From the NCBI GenBank assembly GCA_023453725.1, contig JAEXTB010000097.1:1-10440 (forward strand): a stretch of 10,440 nt of DNA, written 5' to 3'. The first letter of the stretch is position 1, and every line of letters starts with the position of its first letter. Positions 7,456 to 10,440 of the stretch are shown here, piece after piece. A model generated the notes under the pieces. The model searched no databases. It saw nothing but the letters and a program-made list of their open reading frames with translations, and was not told the origin of the DNA. The translations under genes and the position numbers were made by a program. This DNA comes from Bacillota bacterium (GTDB lineage: Bacteria > Bacillota > Clostridia > Christensenellales > CAG-138).

Positions 7456-8670
7456 TTAGCCGATGACCAAGTCGGGGTTTTCGGAGAAGTGCTTCAAAAT
7501 CACAAGTTCGTCTTCGGTGGACGTGTTGACGATTTTGATACCTTCGCGCGCCGCCTGATCGGTGACAAAGAACTCGTCGTTTGTCAGCTCGCCATAGCGG
7601 ATAAGCGCCGGGGATTCGATATCCCATACGCCGAATTTTCCGTGGCCCTGCAGACATATGAGGCCATAGGCCGCGCCGTCCTTAATTGTCACGCTGCGCC
7701 CGGGGAGCACTGTAAGCCGTTTTGCGGAAACTTCCTTGCACTTGTAGCAAATCCATTCTTCCACATAGCCGTCTTCTCGCATATCGTTTAGATCGCGTAC
7801 GGGCTTGGGCGCCATGTAGTGGTTCTTGTGGAAGTCGGGGTCAATGTTCATTTCCCAGTCGATCACGCTCAGAAGATACTCATAATCGCCCAGCTTATCG
7901 GCAGGGGTATTTTTCCAGAGCAGGTCTTCCCCTACGATCTGGCCATTCATCAACACGGACTGATACATGGCGTATACGTCGGAAGCAAACTGCGGTTCAT
8001 AGGTGCACAAGCTGCCGGGGGCATGCAAAACTCCCGGGGGAACGTCCCAGCCGGTATCCAGTTCAAGCTTATAAGCGCGGGCAAGGCCCAAAATATTGTT
8101 GTCGCCCTTGGGGAACTTCTTAAGAGAGTCAAGCACCTGTTCTTTTGTGGTCTCGGGATTGAGGCCAAAGAAGGTGAACGGGAATTCTCCGCCGTGGTTG
8201 TTCATCTGGGAAGGGAAGAAGTACATTTCCGGCTTTCCATCTGCGCCAACCTTCTTTGCATGTGCGTCTCTATGATGGATGTGGTGCGGCAAAGGACCGG
8301 CATTATCAAAGAATTTGGAGAACATGGCCCATTTGCCGTACTTCTTCCAAAGGAAATCGCCAAGGATATCGGCACCCATAACAGCCACTGCGTCACGCAG
8401 TAAAACCTTTTTCTTTCCTTCTGGGTCAACAACGATATAGCTTAAGCCCTCATCATGGGGAGTCAGAGGACCATTTTCCGCCCAAGTGGTAGAAGCGAAC
8501 CAGCGCTCGTCAATGCCGCCGCGTGCTCCGCCCAACACAAAATAATCATCCGGATGCAGCTTAATGCGCTTGCCGGGCCTGCAAAAAGAGCGGGGTACCC
8601 ATGTGGGGGCTAGCCGAAATACGCCTTTTCCCTGCTCCAAAGCCATTTGGGACAATGTCTTGGTTTCCAT
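7456..8670 (-). CDS. Cupin protein resembling class I mannose-6-phosphate isomerase
   Basis: A 404-residue soluble protein with no signal or membrane segment, first gene of the sugar ABC operon. The central region carries a metal-site pattern like that of class I phosphomannose isomerases: HHIHHRDAH (129-137), GKPEMYFF (145-152, candidate ligand Glu148), and VPPGVLHAPGS (210-220, His216). The second half (about 310-395) looks like another beta-barrel with the repeated Gly pattern of cupins. It probably interconverts an aldose and ketose, or their phosphates, for the sugar imported by the adjacent transporter. The N-terminal 100 residues are not recognised. Start ATG at 8668-8670 has AAGGAG about six bases upstream. 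It could instead be a non-catalytic or epimerase-type cupin. Class assignment is moderately sure; the substrate is unknown. Confidence 0.7.
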   Translation of the reverse strand: METKTLSQMALEQGKGVFRLAPTWVPRSFCRPGKRIKLHPDDYFVLGGARGGIDERWFASTTWAENGPLTPHDEGLSYIVVDPEGKKKVLLRDAVAVMGADILGDFLWKKYGKWAMFSKFFDNAGPLPHHIHHRDAHAKKVGADGKPEMYFFPSQMNNHGGEFPFTFFGLNPETTKEQVLDSLKKFPKGDNNILGLARAYKLELDTGWDVPPGVLHAPGSLCTYEPQFASDVYAMYQSVLMNGQIVGEDLLWKNTPADKLGDYEYLLSVIDWEMNIDPDFHKNHYMAPKPVRDLNDMREDGYVEEWICYKCKEVSAKRLTVLPGRSVTIKDGAAYGLICLQGHGKFGVWDIESPALIRYGELTNDEFFVTDQAAREGIKIVNTSTEDELVILKHFSENPDLVIG

Positions 8671-8812
8671 ATTGATCTCCTTTATGCAATGTTCTGCTAA
8701 TAGCCTGAATAAACAAGCAAACGATGCGGATGAAGTAATTTTTGCTGAAGTTCTTCTTTGAAGGCCTGATAGCCAGTGCGGCTAAAAACAAATGGTTTGT
8801 TTTGACGGTTTC
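8671..8812 (-). other. Untranslated leader of the sugar ABC operon
   Basis: About 135 bases separate the predicted transcription start (near 8806) from the cupin gene ATG. The leader holds an 8-bp inverted repeat (AAAACAAA/TTTGTTTT around a three-base loop, 8785-8803) near its 5' end and no recognisable riboswitch or leader peptide. Confidence 0.4.
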
Positions 8813-8813
8813 A
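8800..8813 (-). promoter_or_regulatory. Second LacI-type or cre-like site at the operon transcription start
   Basis: TGAAACCGTCAAAA on the minus strand partly fits the CcpA cre consensus (TGWAANCGNTNWCA, nine of eleven specified positions). It sits over the predicted +1. Its central CG is 22 bp, about two helical turns, from that of the upstream operator. It could be a catabolite-repression site or a second site for the local repressor. Confidence 0.4.
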
Positions 8814-8841
8814 TGGTATCAGAATAACGTTTTTCTGTCAA
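8813..8841 (-). promoter_or_regulatory. Predicted promoter of the cupin-ABC operon
   Basis: On the minus strand a perfect TTGACA (plus 8836-8841) is followed after exactly 17 bases by TACCAT (plus 8813-8818, four of six). Its spacer contains the 15-bp operator-like sequence described separately. The lacI stop codon lies only about 40 bases upstream and no strong terminator separates them, so some transcripts may also read in from lacI. Confidence 0.75.
8823..8837 (-). promoter_or_regulatory. Predicted LacI-family operator in the ABC operon promoter
   Basis: CAGAAAAACGTTATT read on the minus strand fills most of the spacer between the -35 and -10 boxes. It has the central CG and flanking A-rich/T-rich halves typical of LacI-family operators, and is identical over 15 bases to a site before the mutarotase gene at 10137-10151. 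Binding here would block RNA polymerase. Confidence 0.7.
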
Positions 8842-8881
8842 CGTATTTTTCTATTGGTTTTTTGAATGGCTGGTATGCAAA

Positions 8882-9961
8882 TTACCAATCGACCAAGATC
8901 CAGTCCTCCGGGGCCTGAATAGATGTGGATTTCCGTACGACAAGGCGGGATTCAAGTTCTACCGCAACGGGTTTTCTGGCTTCGTGATTGTTTTCAATTT
9001 GGTCGATCAACAGTTCGGCGGCCTTAGAGCCCATATAATTTTTGCGTATATGGATGGTGGAAAGCGGGGGCTCTAACACGCTTGCAATAAATACATCGTC
9101 ATAGCCGATCATTTTGATATCCTGCGGCACGCGCTTTCCGGCTTCGGACAACGCTTTTAGCGCCCCTACGGACATCTGATCGTTTGCAACAAACACGCCG
9201 TCGATATCCGGCATCTTTTTGAGCAGCTCTTTCATGGCGCAATACCCGCTTTTGTGCGTATAATCGCCTTCGGCCATCATGCTATCCGTAAACACATGGC
9301 CGTTTTTCTCCAGTATTGTTTTATATCCCTGCAGCCTGTCCTGCGCCACTGAAGTAAAAATGGGGCCGGTAATATGGCCAATTCGCTTGCAGCCCATCTC
9401 CATCAAATGGCTTGTGGCTTTCTCGGCGCCGACAATGGAGTTGGAGAATACGGAATCAATGCCGTACCTGGATAAGTTTGTTTCCACGCAAACAAGGCCA
9501 ATTTTTTTGTTTTTATTGAAAGACATCCGTTGGATGTCCTCGGCAATGCTCTTTTCCAGGCTTTCCGGGACGGTAGAGGCAAATACAATGCCGTCAACCC
9601 GGTTCAAGATCAGGCGGTGGATGCCTTCCCGAAGCTTTTTAATGCTGCCCAGGCGGTCGTTCAATCCATCTGAATCAAGGATTATCACCTGGTAGCCCTT
9701 TTTATAGAAAATATCGTACATGCCCTTGAGCACATATGGATAAAACAAGCCGCAAAGATCGGCGGTGATGATGCCCACCGTCTTTGTGTGCTTAAATTTC
9801 ATATTCTGCGCAATCGGGTTTGCCTGGTACCCAAGCTCCTGCACGGCAACGTTGACGCGAATTTTTAAATCGTCGCTTACATATTTGCTTTTGTTGAGCA
9901 CATTGGATACCGTGGAAATGGATACGCCCGCCCGCTTTGCGACATCCTTAATACTTACCAT
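8882..9961 (-). CDS. LacI-family transcriptional repressor of the sugar locus
   Basis: A 359-residue LacI/GalR-family regulator. The N-terminal helix-turn-helix is clear (IKDVAKRAGVSISTVSNVLN, 4-23), followed by the hinge helix (NPIAQNMKFKHT, 48-59), where Met54 occupies the place of the usual lever Leu that inserts at the central CG of the operator. Residues from about 60 to 340 form the sugar-binding core, related in fold to the binding protein in the same locus. The start ATG at 9959-9961 has AGGAGA about six bases upstream. It lies between the ABC operon (same strand, downstream) and a divergent mutarotase gene. Matching operator-like sequences occur before all three units, so it probably represses them until the imported sugar or a derivative binds. 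The inducer is unknown. Confidence 0.93.
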   Translation of the reverse strand: MVSIKDVAKRAGVSISTVSNVLNKSKYVSDDLKIRVNVAVQELGYQANPIAQNMKFKHTKTVGIITADLCGLFYPYVLKGMYDIFYKKGYQVIILDSDGLNDRLGSIKKLREGIHRLILNRVDGIVFASTVPESLEKSIAEDIQRMSFNKNKKIGLVCVETNLSRYGIDSVFSNSIVGAEKATSHLMEMGCKRIGHITGPIFTSVAQDRLQGYKTILEKNGHVFTDSMMAEGDYTHKSGYCAMKELLKKMPDIDGVFVANDQMSVGALKALSEAGKRVPQDIKMIGYDDVFIASVLEPPLSTIHIRKNYMGSKAAELLIDQIENNHEARKPVAVELESRLVVRKSTSIQAPEDWILVDW

Positions 9962-9972
9962 ACGACTCTCCT

Positions 9973-9988
9973 AAAAAAACGCTTTTCT
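9973..9988 (-). promoter_or_regulatory. Predicted auto-operator of the lacI gene
   Basis: AGAAAAGCGTTTTTTT on the minus strand matches the shared operator core AGAAAAACGTTATT at 12 of 14 positions. It begins at the predicted transcription start of lacI, a position suited to autorepression. Confidence 0.55.
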
Positions 9989-9995
9989 CCTAACA

Positions 9996-10025
9996 ATTAT
10001 AGACGAAAGTTCTATACGCTGGCAA
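9996..10025 (-). promoter_or_regulatory. Predicted promoter of the lacI gene
   Basis: On the minus strand TTGCCA (plus 10020-10025, five of six) and a perfect TATAAT (plus 9996-10001) are spaced by 18 bases. Transcription would start near 9989, giving a leader of roughly 28 bases. Confidence 0.75.
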
Positions 10026-10098
10026 GTGATGAATGTGAAAACCATATTTTGTGGCATGTGACGCACTAATAGCCGTCAAATTATGAGAAAAGTTCCCC

Positions 10099-10127
10099 TT
10101 GCTTTTTTGTTGCAGCCGTTTTATGAT
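10099..10127 (+). promoter_or_regulatory. Predicted promoter of the mutarotase gene
   Basis: TATGAT (10122-10127, five of six with TATAAT) is preceded after 17 bases by TTGCTT (10099-10104, three of six with TTGACA). Transcription would start near 10134, just before the operator at 10137. A weak -35 is consistent with a regulated promoter. The 252-base interval between lacI and this gene holds this promoter, the lacI promoter and two operators. Confidence 0.5.
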
Positions 10128-10136
10128 TTATTTCAG

Positions 10137-10151
10137 CAGAAAAACGTTATT
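10137..10151 (+). promoter_or_regulatory. Predicted LacI-family operator before the mutarotase gene
   Basis: CAGAAAAACGTTATT is identical over 15 bases to the site in the ABC operon promoter (8823-8837, opposite strand), and the similarity continues for several bases beyond the core. It lies immediately after the predicted transcription start, where a bound repressor would block initiation or early elongation. Confidence 0.7.
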
Positions 10152-10213
10152 TTCATTTTATTCTCAATAGTCGTTCCAATCAAAATTTCTCTCTGTACCA
10201 TAGGAGGACTAAT

Positions 10214-10440
10214 ATGCTTCGTTCAATTCCCAATACAATTTCGCCCGAACTCATGAAAGTGATGATGGAAATGGGACACAGCGACAAGCTGGTCATTGCA
10301 GATGCAAACTTTCCGGCGGCAGCCCACGCAAAGCGGCTGATTCGAGCGGACGGCGTTGAAATTCCGGAGCTTTTAGATGCGATCCTGCGCTTTTTCCCGT
10401 TGGACAGCTTTGTAAAAAATCCCGTCAGCCTCATGCGGCC
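10214..10440 (+). CDS. fucU: FucU/RbsD-family sugar mutarotase (3' end outside window)
   Basis: An open frame begins at ATG 10214, six bases after AGGAGG (10202-10207), and runs off the right edge; 75 full codons of a roughly 140-residue family are visible. The protein starts MLRSIPNTISPELMKVMMEM and continues GHSDKLVIADANFP, then RADGVEIPELLDAI. This matches E. coli L-fucose mutarotase FucU from memory, including His22 and Asp30 at the positions of its active-site residues. The match to RbsD (ribopyranase) is weaker. The enzyme would interconvert sugar anomers in the cytoplasm after import. It is divergent from lacI and shares its operator with the ABC operon. Further catabolic genes probably follow outside the window. 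The family is clear; fucose as the substrate is only a guess. Confidence 0.9.
   Translation, partial: MLRSIPNTISPELMKVMMEMGHSDKLVIADANFPAAAHAKRLIRADGVEIPELLDAILRFFPLDSFVKNPVSLMR

Noticed and set aside
7819..8403. 194-codon plus-strand frame opposite the cupin gene
   Set aside because: It is antisense to a well-started gene with matching operon spacing and has no family resemblance.
8671..8812. Riboswitch or leader peptide in the operon leader
   Set aside because: No conserved riboswitch core, terminator-antiterminator pair or short well-started frame was seen; only one small AT-rich hairpin is present.
10059..10078. TGACG/CGTCA inverted repeat between lacI and the mutarotase gene
   Set aside because: Arms are only five bases with a ten-base spacer and no second copy was seen, so it cannot be supported as a binding site.
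10180..10434. 84-codon minus-strand frame at the right edge
   Set aside because: It is a shadow of the FucU-type gene on the plus strand, which has an excellent ribosome binding site and conserved active-site residues.

Overview
The window most likely comes from a low-to-mid GC Firmicute, probably a gut or anaerobic Clostridia-type organism. This is inferred from the strong AGGAGG-type ribosome binding sites, the TTGACA/TATAAT-type promoters, the rho-independent terminators with U-tracts, and a lipoprotein whose signal is followed by a long Ala/Pro/Thr/Glu linker (TEAPA-like repeats), a style common in Clostridia solute-binding proteins. The genus cannot be fixed from the sequence. No RNA genes, CRISPR arrays or mobile elements are visible.

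Left part (1-3850): the 3' end of an NADP-type glutamate dehydrogenase gene (gdhA) with its terminator; a stand-alone metallo-beta-lactamase-fold hydrolase whose real start is the ATG at 697; and a divergent pair made of a LysR-type regulator (minus strand, ends 1567) and a YjeH-like amino-acid permease of the APC superfamily (plus strand, starts near 2561). The divergent promoters are back to back, so the regulator probably controls the permease. A strong hairpin at 3813-3848 ends the permease and also lies just past the stop of the convergent sugar operon.

Right part (3851-10440): a sugar uptake locus. Reading the minus strand from 8670 down to 3851, the genes are a 404-aa cupin protein resembling class I mannose-6-phosphate isomerase, a double-ATPase sugar ABC protein (MglA/RbsA class), an RbsC-class permease and a lipoprotein sugar-binding protein. 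Upstream of this operon, on the same strand, is a LacI-family repressor gene. Divergent from the repressor, at the right edge, begins a FucU/RbsD-family sugar mutarotase gene (10214 onward) that is cut off by the window end.

The most informative non-coding signal is an exact 15-bp match, CAGAAAAACGTTATT, found once inside the operon promoter (8823-8837, minus) and once just downstream of the predicted mutarotase promoter (10137-10151, plus). A variant lies at the predicted transcription start of the lacI gene (9973-9988). All three have a central CG, as expected of LacI-family operators. This suggests the repressor controls itself and both flanking sugar transcription units: import (ABC), anomer interconversion (mutarotase) and probable isomerisation (cupin protein). 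The sugar is not identified. The cupin isomerase-like protein is the least understood element. Overall this looks like a catabolic locus of known architecture with an unassigned substrate, rather than a wholly new type of system.
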